A stretch of DNA of 32,944 nt, from IMG/VR virus record IMGVR_UViG_3300027771_000053, positions 1-32,944 of that record, one strand, 5' to 3'. This document shows positions 1 through 5,023 of this stretch, in pieces. The notes beneath the pieces were generated by a model, which saw only the letters and a list, made by a program, of their open reading frames with translations, did not search any database and was not told the DNA's origin. The position numbers and the translations under genes are program-made. Numbering within the stretch: the stretch's first letter is position 1; every line of letters starts with the position of its first letter. This DNA is from a virus.

Positions 1-601
1 CAATGGCTTCTTGTACGTGGTAGCCTGTGGGGGCCTCAGTGGAGGTTATGATGACACCACACTGACTGAACTCTCTCACATCGCTAAGAAGTACAAGGTT
101 AATGAGGTGGTAGTGGAGAGCAACTTTGGTGATGGTATGTTCATCAAGCTACTGCAACCCGTCATCTCCAAGATACACCCAGTGATGATTGAAGAGGTGA
201 GACACAGTAAGCAGAAGGAACGGCGTATCATTGATACCCTCGAACCTGTCATGATGAGACATAAACTTGTCTTTGACCCAAGGGTAATCGAGGAAGACTA
301 CAGGACCGCTCAGAAGTACGAGCAAGCTGTAAGGTTTCATAAGATGCTGATCTACCAGATGACACGTATCACAACTGACAAAGGTTCGCTTAAACACGAT
401 GACCGCTTGGATGCACTTAGCATGGCCGTGGGTTACTTCGTGGAACAAATGAACCGTGATGATGTTGATGGTGAGGTTGCACACAAAGAAAGCTTACTAG
501 ACAACGAGCTAGAGAAGTTCATCAATCATGTTGATAATCCAACTCAGGTCAGTAAGCCTGTGCTATCTGATGGACCTATAATGTTCACATCATTTAGATG
601 A
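1..601 (+). CDS. Terminase large subunit, C-terminal part (T7 gp19-like; cut by window start)
   Basis: This is the end of the DNA-packaging motor subunit. The C-terminal nuclease domain of the large terminase cuts concatemeric phage DNA, while the ATPase domain (not in the window) pumps it into the prohead. The reading frame is open from base 2 and stops at TGA 599-601, so no true start lies here. Two acidic motifs typical of the RNase H-like terminase nuclease are visible: VVVESNFGDG early in the fragment and HDDRLDALSMAVGYF near its end. About 199 residues are present. It lies tail to tail with the leftward cassette, with a hairpin in the gap. In T7 the terminase is also near the right genome end, which fits the neighbouring control region being the left end of the map. 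The family call is firm; the exact cleavage mechanism (terminal repeat type) is inferred. Confidence 0.88.
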   Translation, partial: NGFLYVVACGGLSGGYDDTTLTELSHIAKKYKVNEVVVESNFGDGMFIKLLQPVISKIHPVMIEEVRHSKQKERRIIDTLEPVMMRHKLVFDPRVIEEDYRTAQKYEQAVRFHKMLIYQMTRITTDKGSLKHDDRLDALSMAVGYFVEQMNRDDVDGEVAHKESLLDNELEKFINHVDNPTQVSKPVLSDGPIMFTSFR

Positions 602-616
602 TTCTGGTGGTCCACT

Positions 617-662
617 GGGGGCGTTTGGCTACCTATGGTCATGAAAACCACCAAAGGCCCCC
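617..662. terminator. Long imperfect hairpin between convergent genes
   Basis: The arms GGGGGC-g-TTTGG (617-628) and CCAAA-g-GCCCCC (651-662) pair over 11 bp with one G-G mismatch around a 22-nt loop. It sits exactly between the end of the rightward terminase gene and the end of the leftward cassette, where a two-way terminator is expected. No T-tract follows on either strand, so intrinsic termination is uncertain; it may instead protect 3' ends. Confidence 0.4.
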
Positions 663-672
663 TCACGGTCCT

Positions 673-894
673 CTACGGGCCTGTGTGGCCAATCCTGAGA
701 GCATCCTCATACTTGTTGAATAGTTGCTCAAACTTCCATTGGTATAACTGCTGCATCCCCATCAAAGTGTTCATCATTTCGTCTGGGGTAGGATCACGAT
801 CACCGTCTCCAATCTGTCTGAACACTGTCTCAAGGTCATTACAGACTGACCAGCAGTCCATAATGTGTTGTTCTAGGTCACTTAGTCTAGCCAT
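673..894 (-). CDS. Small conserved phage protein of unknown function (73 aa)
   Basis: This is the last gene of the leftward cassette. The protein starts [15 protein letters not shown] and is helical and acidic, with the pattern DLEQ-IMDCW followed by a negatively charged middle and [18 protein letters not shown] recognise the DLEQ-IMDCW pattern from small hypothetical proteins of marine T7-like and T4-like phages, but no function is known to me. Its ATG overlaps the 3' end of thyX by 8 bp, so the two are probably translationally coupled. No membrane segment or cysteine cluster is seen. The link with nucleotide metabolism is only by position. Confidence 0.75.
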   Translation of the reverse strand: MARLSDLEQHIMDCWSVCNDLETVFRQIGDGDRDPTPDEMMNTLMGMQQLYQWKFEQLFNKYEDALRIGHTGP

Positions 895-1510
895 TAGTGA
901 GGGCCTTCCATGCTACAGGGAATAGCTTTTGCATCTCCTCGTTGATCTGATCCGCTACTACGCGGCTCTCGTACTGTGTATCACCAGCACAGCGCAGCCT
1001 ACACATGTCAGCAAGGGCATCTAAGGAACCCGACCAGTACCACTCGGTCATCATGGACTGAGGGAGGACCATACGGGCTTGCTCTGGGGCAACACCATCA
1101 TGGATCATTTGATCATACAGGTCCAAGACTTGGTTCATTGTTAAGTCAATCCACAGAGGTGGCTGAGACACACCTTCACTGCCCTGCTTCTTATCTGCTG
1201 ACTTACCCCGCCACACATCAGGTGTGTAGAACTCAGGCTCATCATCCACATACCTCCGACTGATCTCATTCCACCGTAGGAACTTATGTTTCACAAGTTG
1301 CCTAGCGACAAAGACAGGAGCCTTGACGTGAAAGGATGCAAAGGCATGACCAAAGGGCGACAGGTGCTTATGTTTAGCTAGGTACTTAATCAGACCTGCA
1401 TCTTTAGCTTGGAACTCTTCATGCTTCTTACCGAAGCTAACACGAGCAGCATTAACCACAGATAGATCAGACCCCATGTGGTCCACATACGTTACCTCAA
1501 TCTTTGTCAT
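887..1510 (-). CDS. thyX: Flavin-dependent thymidylate synthase ThyX
   Basis: ThyX makes dTMP from dUMP with methylene-tetrahydrofolate, using FAD and NADPH, and so supplies thymidylate for phage DNA synthesis. The 207-residue product has the family signature in a variant form, [14 protein letters not shown] (K74-H75-K76 with S84 seven residues on); the usual motif is RHR-x7-S. The C-terminal part carries [19 protein letters not shown] and an RLR element, both typical of the family. I chose the ATG at 1508-1510 because GAGGAGG lies just upstream; a start seven codons earlier lacks this. The start overlaps the end of the upstream small membrane gene. The cassette is led by an inverted phage promoter at 1946-1970, so expression should follow phage RNA polymerase synthesis. 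The Arg to Lys changes in the signature are unusual but conservative. Confidence 0.92.
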   Translation of the reverse strand: MTKIEVTYVDHMGSDLSVVNAARVSFGKKHEEFQAKDAGLIKYLAKHKHLSPFGHAFASFHVKAPVFVARQLVKHKFLRWNEISRRYVDDEPEFYTPDVWRGKSADKKQGSEGVSQPPLWIDLTMNQVLDLYDQMIHDGVAPEQARMVLPQSMMTEWYWSGSLDALADMCRLRCAGDTQYESRVVADQINEEMQKLFPVAWKALTNG

Positions 1511-1694
1511 TATCCTCCTCCCACTGCTCATTCATATCTTCACACATCTTCGCTAGGGCATTGTGCTTGTCAGCTATCTCAATGAGGGAGGAACACATCT
1601 CCTCGATAACCTCATTGTTCTTGTAGTTCTCCCAGAGGAGATACAGGGCCACGATGATGAACCCCACGCTAATCAAATGATCTAAATCAATCAT
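1497..1694 (-). CDS. Small protein with N-terminal membrane segment (65 aa)
   Basis: I do not recognise this protein. Residues of about 7-22 (LISVGFIIVALYLLW) form one likely transmembrane helix; the rest is a charged helix rich in Glu, Asn and Lys that ends [10 protein letters not shown]. The start at ATG 1692-1694 overlaps the end of the glutaredoxin gene, and the stop lies inside the start region of thyX, so it is a tightly coupled middle gene of the leftward cassette. The predicted layout is a membrane anchor with a cytoplasmic or periplasmic acidic tail. It could be a spanin-like or holin-like small protein by size alone, but there is no motif to support that. Confidence 0.65.
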   Translation of the reverse strand: MIDLDHLISVGFIIVALYLLWENYKNNEVIEEMCSSLIEIADKHNALAKMCEDMNEQWEEDNDKD

Positions 1695-1926
1695 ACTTCT
1701 GGGCCTCCAAGTGTGCCTTGAGGTCCGTATAGCCACCCACATGTAAACCCTCAGGAGAGAAGACTTGAGGCACTGTGGTCATAGGGGTCATCTTGAACAT
1801 CACACGGAGCCACGGGGACTTGTCGAGGTCGTGATACTCATAGTCAGAATACCTATCGACTAGCAGCGACTTAACCTTGTCACAGTAGAGGCACTTAGAG
1901 GTGCCGATGATTACATACGGTTTCAT
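1687..1926 (-). CDS. Glutaredoxin-like thiol oxidoreductase
   Basis: This is the first gene of the leftward cassette (79 aa). It has the glutaredoxin fold markers: a short beta strand, the active-site motif C12-L-Y-C15, the cis-proline element TVPQVF, and the GGYTDLKAHL segment that binds the glutathione gamma-Glu end. Glutaredoxins reduce disulfides using glutathione; phage versions usually regenerate ribonucleotide reductase or modify host redox state. No ribonucleotide reductase is seen in the window, so it probably serves a host enzyme or a gene in the missing part. An AAGGA ribosome site lies about seven bases upstream, 20-45 bases after the phage promoter core at 1946-1970. The family call is firm and the substrate unknown. 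Confidence 0.88.
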   Translation of the reverse strand: MKPYVIIGTSKCLYCDKVKSLLVDRYSDYEYHDLDKSPWLRVMFKMTPMTTVPQVFSPEGLHVGGYTDLKAHLEAQKYD

Positions 1927-1945
1927 AGAGGGTCCTTACTTTGGG

Positions 1946-1970
1946 TTTTCTAGTAAGGGTGATTAATTCA
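1946..1970 (-). promoter_or_regulatory. Phage RNA polymerase promoter, leftward copy
   Basis: Read on the minus strand, this holds ATTAATCACCCTTACTAGAA, and 25 bases are identical to the plus-strand copy at 9153-9177. It stands directly upstream of the glutaredoxin gene, facing left. The core resembles the T3 promoter ATTAACCCTCACTAAAGGGA with three extra bases (TCA). An identical copy in the opposite orientation before another operon is strong evidence for a functional promoter. Confidence 0.8.
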
Positions 1971-2021
1971 GGATCAGGATATCGGATGGATACGCAGGGT
2001 GACTATAGGAATAAGGGGGTT

Positions 2022-2047
2022 GGGATTAATCACCGTGTCTAGAAGAG
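2022..2047 (+). promoter_or_regulatory. Phage RNA polymerase promoter, left-end copy (T7 phiOL-like position)
   Basis: The core ATTAATCACCGTGTCTAGAA is shared over 20 identical bases with the copy at 10817-10840. It points right into about 600 bp of non-coding DNA, not directly at a gene, as the T7 phiOL promoter does. It may prime replication or transcribe the terminal region. Confidence 0.7.
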
Positions 2048-2059
2048 ACCCCAATGTTA

Positions 2060-2161
2060 CCTCTAGTATACTCTAGGGTAAGGAGGGTACCTCTAGGTAG
2101 GTAGGTACCTCTAGGTTAGGGGGGACCTAGTTAAGTTCTATAGGTCCTCTAGGTCCTCTAG
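2060..2161. repeat. Five exact CCTCTAG heptamers
   Basis: Exact copies start at 2060, 2090, 2108, 2146 and 2155, with a near copy (ACTCTAG) at 2070 and related ACCTAG at 2125. Two copies lie in the longer context GGTACCTCTAGGT. Spacing is irregular. T7 has arrays of the heptamer CCTAAAG next to its terminal repeat; this cluster has the same unit length, a similar sequence and the same map position, so a role at the genome end is a reasonable inference. Confidence 0.65.
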
Positions 2162-2314
2162 TTCATCCTCCTCCTGTACCTCCCCCACCTAAACTTAAAA
2201 TGATAGAAAAATCTCTTAGGTCTTATATATACGTGACCCTGCCCGCACCCCCCCTAGGCACCACGCGGCCACTGGGATCAAAAGGACTTGATAGGGGTGG
2301 TGGTATGCCACTAG

Positions 2315-2330
2315 GTCACAAGGTTGTGAC
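2315..2330. promoter_or_regulatory. Perfect dyad, possible operator
   Basis: GTCACAAGGTTGTGAC has two perfect 7-bp arms around GG. It lies in the non-coding region upstream of the early genes and has the size and symmetry of a dimeric repressor site. A TATATAG run follows about 30 bp downstream. No protein can be tied to it from sequence alone; the winged-helix protein at 5024 is one candidate. Confidence 0.35.
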
Positions 2331-2500
2331 ATGATTATGATCACATCACCTTGTTTATATAGGGTAGCAGTCCAACTTAGAGTTTATATGATATGATATG
2401 ATCAGTGATACAGGATGATCATCATCAGATTAGGTCCAATGTGGTCTCAATTGTCTCTTTGTTTTTCTTCCAGTGTTGGTCTTATTTTTTTGTCTCACTT

Positions 2501-2550
2501 GCCCACGAGGCAACACGAGGTAACACGAGGTAACACGAGGTAACATGAGG
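2501..2550 (+). repeat. Five 10-bp tandem repeats (consensus TAACACGAGG)
   Basis: The units are GCCCACGAGG, CAACACGAGG, TAACACGAGG, TAACACGAGG and TAACATGAGG, in exact 10-bp register. The core ACGAGG is kept in four units and ATGAGG in the fifth. A period of about one DNA turn places each unit on the same helix face, as in iterons or an operator array. It stands about 110 bp before the first early gene. Confidence 0.75.
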
Positions 2551-2583
2551 AACCAACAGGTTTCCTATTTTTTTTTCGTTATG

Positions 2584-2631
2584 TGTAAATTAATTGTTTA
2601 CATTGCGTAATGATTACTTTAAGACTTAATG
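2584..2631 (+). promoter_or_regulatory. Dyads and weak sigma70-like promoter before early genes
   Basis: TGTAAA and TTTACA (2584-2602) form an inverted repeat with a 7-bp centre, followed by GTAATGATTAC (2607-2617), a perfect 5-bp dyad. A weak promoter reading is TTGCGT (2603) with TTAATG (2626), 17 bp apart. It is the last AT-rich stretch before the early operon, so a host-polymerase promoter under operator control is plausible but not proven. Confidence 0.35.
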
Positions 2632-2662
2632 TATAGAGAATGAAACAACAGGAACCAACAAC

Positions 2663-2857
2663 ATGATAAACAACATCATCATCAACATCACCACGTTACT
2701 TGCAACAACTGTATCAATGGGCGCGGGTCCGTTGTTGTGTTTCATTGCTTATCAAGTTGATCCATCACTTGCGCTAGCGGGTCTAGGTCTTGGTGTGGTT
2801 GCTGGTCCAATCATTGCGATGACGCTTATAGATATGATTGTGGATTGGTTGGTATGA
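2663..2857 (+). CDS. Small hydrophobic membrane protein, first early gene (64 aa)
   Basis: I do not recognise the family. The protein is almost wholly hydrophobic: one segment at about residues 6-29 (ending LLCFIAYQV) and a second at about 36-62 rich in Gly and Ala (GLGLGVVAGPIIAMTLIDM). Two transmembrane helices with a short polar turn at DPSL are predicted. AGGAA lies eight bases before the ATG. It is the first gene after the control region, where T7-like phages put host-takeover proteins. Its stop overlaps the next start (TGATG). Possible roles are superinfection exclusion or membrane perturbation; neither can be shown here. Confidence 0.7.
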   Translation: MINNIIINITTLLATTVSMGAGPLLCFIAYQVDPSLALAGLGLGVVAGPIIAMTLIDMIVDWLV

Positions 2858-2964
2858 TGTTCAATTTCAGCACCCGCAAGGTTGGCGGTATTCGTTTCAT
2901 CAAGCTAGGCAAGTTTTGTTTTTCATTTTGCATGACAAAAACATTCACACCAGTAGGAAACTAA
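2857..2964 (+). CDS. Conserved micro-protein (35 aa)
   Basis: The reading is MFNFSTRKVGGIRFIKLG followed by KFCFSFCMTKTF and a short tail. I recall near-identical micro-proteins (GGIRF-K-G-FCFSFC core) in many marine phage genomes, without known function. It starts at the ATG that overlaps the previous stop (TGATG), so it is coupled to the upstream membrane gene. It is basic at the N-terminus, with two cysteines in FCFSFC. Conservation across phages, as I remember it, supports it being a real gene despite its size; a homology search of the short peptide would settle this. Confidence 0.65.
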   Translation: MFNFSTRKVGGIRFIKLGKFCFSFCMTKTFTPVGN

Positions 2965-2968
2965 CAGC

Positions 2969-3049
2969 ATGTCAATCATCGCTGCAATCATCATCACAGT
3001 CATCAGCCTAGCGATACCCACAGCAATCGCAATTTGGTTCAACACTTAA
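2969..3049 (+). CDS. Membrane micro-peptide (26 aa)
   Basis: The peptide starts MSIIAAIIITVISLAIPTA and ends IWFNT. It is a single hydrophobic helix of about 22 residues. An AGGAAA site (about 2955) stands nine bases before the ATG, and the gene fits between its neighbours with 4 and 29 bp gaps. No family is recognised. The case for being real rests on the ribosome site, the tight packing and the two other hydrophobic small genes in the same operon. Confidence 0.5.
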   Translation: MSIIAAIIITVISLAIPTAIAIWFNT

Positions 3050-3051
3050 TC

Positions 3052-3083
3052 AATACTTACCCAAGGGATACTATTACCATGAA
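3052..3083 (+). repeat. 32-bp duplicated leader, copy 1
   Basis: These 32 bases, running from AATACTTACCCAAGGGATAC through the start codon of the gene at 3079, are repeated exactly at 3818-3849 before the gene at 3845. The block contains the ribosome site (AAGGGA), the ATG and the first bases of codon 2, so both genes have the same initiation region. Confidence 0.9.
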
Positions 3084-3819
3084 CAATTCAGCAATCATTT
3101 ACCGCGGCCCATCACTTATCGATAACACTCCTATTGTAGTCGTTGCGACCTATTCAAAGCGCAACAAAAAGACAGGCACCATGGTCCAGACATATATCAT
3201 GGTGGATGGTATGAAACCAACGGATGCTAGCAAGTGTGGTGCTGACTATTCTATTTGCGGCAATTGTCCACATCGTGGCATTGCAACGGATGATCCAACC
3301 AAGAAACAAGCAATCAAACGCTCGTGCTATGTTGTGCTTGGTCAAGGTCCAACCATTGTTCATAAGTCTATTGAGCGCGGTGTGTATCCAACAGTAACAG
3401 GACACGAGGCAATTGCGGCGCTTGGTCGTGGCAAGATGGTGCGTCTTGGCACCTATGGTGATCCAGCGGCCGTTCCTAGTTACGTTTGGGACAGTCTAAT
3501 AAGCGACGCTAAAGGTCACACAGCATACAGTCATCAATCGAATTGTGCGACTGCCGAACAGCGTCCCGATATCTATATGACAAGCGCGGACAATGTTGAA
3601 CAAGCGCAAGCGGCATGGTCACGCGGCGAACGTACATTCCGTGTTGTATCGTCACTATCCGACATTGTGCGCGGTAAGGAAATCAGTTGTCCCGCGTCAA
3701 AAGAGGCTGGGCAGCGCGTATCCTGTATCGATTGCAAGTTGTGTGTTGGATCATCCATCGCCGCTAAGTCTATCGCCATCGTTGCTCATGGTGCTGGTGC
3801 AACTCACTTTGCCGCCTAA
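3079..3819 (+). CDS. Cysteine-rich conserved phage protein, function unknown (246 aa)
   Basis: The protein has two cysteine groups: C53-x6-C60-x2-C63 (KCGADYSICGNCPHR) with C83, and C204-x11-C216-x2-C219-x2-C222 (ending CIDCKLC). Between them is RLGTYGDPAAVP, and near the end KSIAIVAHG. I recognise this layout from an uncharacterised family in marine phages and plasmids (I believe DUF7227-like). The cysteines suggest a zinc or iron-sulfur site, and the pattern recalls radical-SAM-related phage proteins, but a CxxxCxxC motif is not seen. I chose ATG 3079 over an upstream in-frame GTG-type start because AAGGGA precedes it and the same leader is duplicated before the next gene. It is by far the largest early gene before the integrase, so it probably has the main early function. 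Confidence 0.75.
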   Translation: MNNSAIIYRGPSLIDNTPIVVVATYSKRNKKTGTMVQTYIMVDGMKPTDASKCGADYSICGNCPHRGIATDDPTKKQAIKRSCYVVLGQGPTIVHKSIERGVYPTVTGHEAIAALGRGKMVRLGTYGDPAAVPSYVWDSLISDAKGHTAYSHQSNCATAEQRPDIYMTSADNVEQAQAAWSRGERTFRVVSSLSDIVRGKEISCPASKEAGQRVSCIDCKLCVGSSIAAKSIAIVAHGAGATHFAA

Positions 3820-3849
3820 TACTTACCCAAGGGATACTATTACCATGAA
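3818..3849 (+). repeat. 32-bp duplicated leader, copy 2
   Basis: This is an exact copy of 3052-3083. It overlaps the stop codon of the upstream gene and supplies the ribosome site and start codon of the micro-gene at 3845. The first three bases lie inside the upstream stop. Confidence 0.9.
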
Positions 3850-3952
3850 GAACAACATCATCAACATCATCGCGGATACCATAGGTTGCGCTTGTCTCTT
3901 TGGGATTTGCTACGCCGCATTGTGGTTGCCGTATATTTTTCAAACTAACTAA
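3845..3952 (+). CDS. Membrane micro-protein (35 aa)
   Basis: The peptide begins MKNNIINIIADTIGCACLF and continues to a hydrophobic stretch GICYAALWLPYIF. One transmembrane helix is predicted over about residues 12-32. The start is set by the duplicated 32-bp leader, which provides AAGGGA and the ATG. No family is recognised. The N-terminus (MKNNIINII) resembles that of the first early gene (MINNIIINI), which may reflect common origin or only similar composition. Confidence 0.6.
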   Translation: MKNNIINIIADTIGCACLFGICYAALWLPYIFQTN

Positions 3953-3963
3953 GGAATACAGTC

Positions 3964-4149
3964 ATGACACAAGCAAGCTTTCACACCGTTGAACTAACAG
4001 AACCCGAAATCTGCATGATTATAGAGGTTCTAAAATCTGACTGCATATCATCCACATTCAACGAACAAGATTTTGAGGATGTAGAGTTGATGGAGTTTTA
4101 CCACCACCGCGCAAAGGTTTTGCATGTGTTGAAAGGGTTACCACAATGA
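3964..4149 (+). CDS. Small hypothetical protein (61 aa)
   Basis: No family is recognised. The product starts MTQASFHTVELTEPEICMI and is an acidic, mostly helical protein with two cysteines and a HH pair (MEFYHHRAKVLHVLKG). AAGGA lies nine bases before the ATG. Its end overlaps the next start by an ATGA-type junction (4146-4149), so it belongs to a coupled early operon. It is soluble by composition. Confidence 0.7.
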   Translation: MTQASFHTVELTEPEICMIIEVLKSDCISSTFNEQDFEDVELMEFYHHRAKVLHVLKGLPQ

Positions 4150-4334
4150 AACCCACGAAAAAAGGCATTCAAGCATTGGCCACGCCAAAAGTGATTGCAC
4201 GTTATGCAATAGAAATTGACAAACAGTTGTATCTAGAAAGCGTAATATTTGATGCTGATTTTGATATCAGTTTAACCGATAGGCCGCGTGAATGGGAAAC
4301 CGCAATTGATTGGTTGGAAGGGGCAATGTCATGA
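4146..4334 (+). CDS. Small hypothetical protein (62 aa)
   Basis: No family is recognised. It begins MKPTKKGIQALATPKVIAR with a basic N-terminus and turns acidic (DADFDISLTDRPREWETAI). It is joined to both neighbours by ATGA overlaps, the signature of a translationally coupled set. There is no membrane segment and no cysteine. A nucleic-acid contact through the basic start is possible but unsupported. Confidence 0.65.
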   Translation: MKPTKKGIQALATPKVIARYAIEIDKQLYLESVIFDADFDISLTDRPREWETAIDWLEGAMS

Positions 4335-4510
4335 AACCCACAGGATACCACAGCCAACACATCATCCCGATTGATCACTATTTAACCCAAGCGCGGCGTG
4401 ACCTCGATCATCTTGATTGGGACGACCCAGAATTCGATGAGGTAAACGAAAGGATCGTTGAGGCATTCGCGATGATATCGAGAGGCGAAACCCATGTCAT
4501 ACGATTTTAG
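4331..4510 (+). CDS. Small acidic hypothetical protein (59 aa)
   Basis: No family is recognised. The start at ATG 4331 overlaps the previous stop (ATGA); a start seven codons earlier has no such coupling. The middle is strongly acidic (LDHLDWDDPEFDEVNERIVE), which is common in phage proteins that mimic DNA or bind host enzymes, though this is only a compositional remark. Its 3' end overlaps the next micro-gene by 17 bp in another frame. Confidence 0.65.
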   Translation: MKPTGYHSQHIIPIDHYLTQARRDLDHLDWDDPEFDEVNERIVEAFAMISRGETHVIRF

Positions 4511-4598
4511 TACAGTCATACAGCGTGACCCTTTCTCGACGGCACTCGCGGCCCTAGTGATCTGGTGGATTATCGCAGAGTGGAGGGATGGCCCTTGA
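4494..4598 (+). CDS. Membrane micro-protein (34 aa)
   Basis: The peptide starts MSYDFSTVIQRDPFSTALA, continues ALVIWWIIAEW and ends RDGP. It has one short hydrophobic helix with an aromatic belt (WW, W). GAGAGG lies about nine bases before the ATG, inside the upstream gene. It closes the coupled early set before an AT-rich gap. No family is known to me. Confidence 0.5.
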   Translation: MSYDFSTVIQRDPFSTALAALVIWWIIAEWRDGP

Positions 4599-4662
4599 CT
4601 AGTCTCATTTTAATATCATTAAATCACCATATAGTAAAACTTACCACAAGAGGAAATGACTA
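4599..4662 (+). promoter_or_regulatory. AT-rich gap with possible promoter
   Basis: The gap contains TTGACT (4595-4600), several AT-rich blocks and ATTAAATCACCATATAGTAA (4618-4637). The latter shares the ATTAA-TCACC start with the phage promoters but lacks the CTAGA end. Either a host promoter for the regulator region or a decayed phage promoter is possible. The change to AT-rich DNA just before the 4701 gene and the regulator fits a separate transcription unit. Confidence 0.3.
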
Positions 4663-4728
4663 ATGCTAACACACTTTAAAAGTATCAAGGTTTCACAACC
4701 ATGCAAATGGATTGGGGTGCAGAAATGA
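4663..4728 (+). CDS. Possible leader peptide (21 aa)
   Basis: ATG 4663 has a strong AGAGGA site eight bases upstream and opens a frame for MLTHFKSIKVSQPCKWIGV plus two residues. The stop lies 28 bp inside the next gene, whose own ribosome site is weaker. It may be a coupled leader or only a false start; there is no homology evidence. Confidence 0.25.
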   Translation: MLTHFKSIKVSQPCKWIGVQK

Positions 4729-4976
4729 TATCACAAACATTGTTTCATATTTTAATGACAACCATTGAACATGAAGAGGGTCATGAAGGTCTCAGTTCTT
4801 TAGGTTTACCTGTCGAGTGGTGTTGTAAGGACAAATGGACAAAATTAGTTCTTGAAGATGAAATACAATTCAACGAAGTGCGAGAGTTGCTGTTGCGGTC
4901 CCTTGAGATTGCTCCTAACAGTCACATCGACCCTTTCATACCCGCACTTTACTCGGTTAAACTTGCGTATGCGTAA
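4701..4976 (+). CDS. Hypothetical protein upstream of regulator (91 aa)
   Basis: No family is recognised. It begins MQMDWGAEMISQTLFHILM and carries an acidic HEEGHEG stretch at about residues 25-31, then a WCCKDKW segment. It appears to be a soluble mixed alpha-beta protein. The A+T content is visibly higher than in the structural genes, as is that of its flanks. It lies between the early cluster and the regulator-integrase pair, so a role in the lysis-lysogeny choice is possible by position only. AAGG lies ten bases before the ATG. Confidence 0.6.
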   Translation: MQMDWGAEMISQTLFHILMTTIEHEEGHEGLSSLGLPVEWCCKDKWTKLVLEDEIQFNEVRELLLRSLEIAPNSHIDPFIPALYSVKLAYA

Positions 4977-5023
4977 TATTTAGGCTATATTAAAGTATAC
5001 GACACATCATATTGGATATTAAA

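Larger units (their letters stand above)
1971..2662. other. Non-coding control region, likely left genome end
   Basis: About 690 bp without a credible gene separate the leftward cassette from the early rightward genes. It contains, in order, a rightward phage promoter (2022-2047), five CCTCTAG heptamers (2060-2161), C-rich and TATA-like stretches, a GTCACAA dyad (2315-2330), short ATATG repeats near 2386-2400, the palindrome GATGATCATC near 2417-2426, a five-copy 10-bp repeat (2501-2550), an eight-T run near 2569-2577 and dyads at 2584-2617. In T7 the comparable place holds the terminal repeat, the left origin promoter and the host-polymerase promoters. The assignment as left end is inference from order. 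Confidence 0.6.

Noticed and set aside
149-484. Minus-strand frame inside the terminase gene
   Set aside because: It lies wholly inside a well-supported gene, has no family and no ribosome site; it is a shadow.
635-925. Plus-strand frame over the end of the leftward cassette
   Set aside because: The minus-strand protein is a recognisable conserved phage protein and overlaps thyX in the coupled manner of an operon; the plus-strand frame has neither.
2501-2550. CRISPR-like array
   Set aside because: Units are 10 bp with no spacers, so this is a tandem iteron, not a CRISPR.
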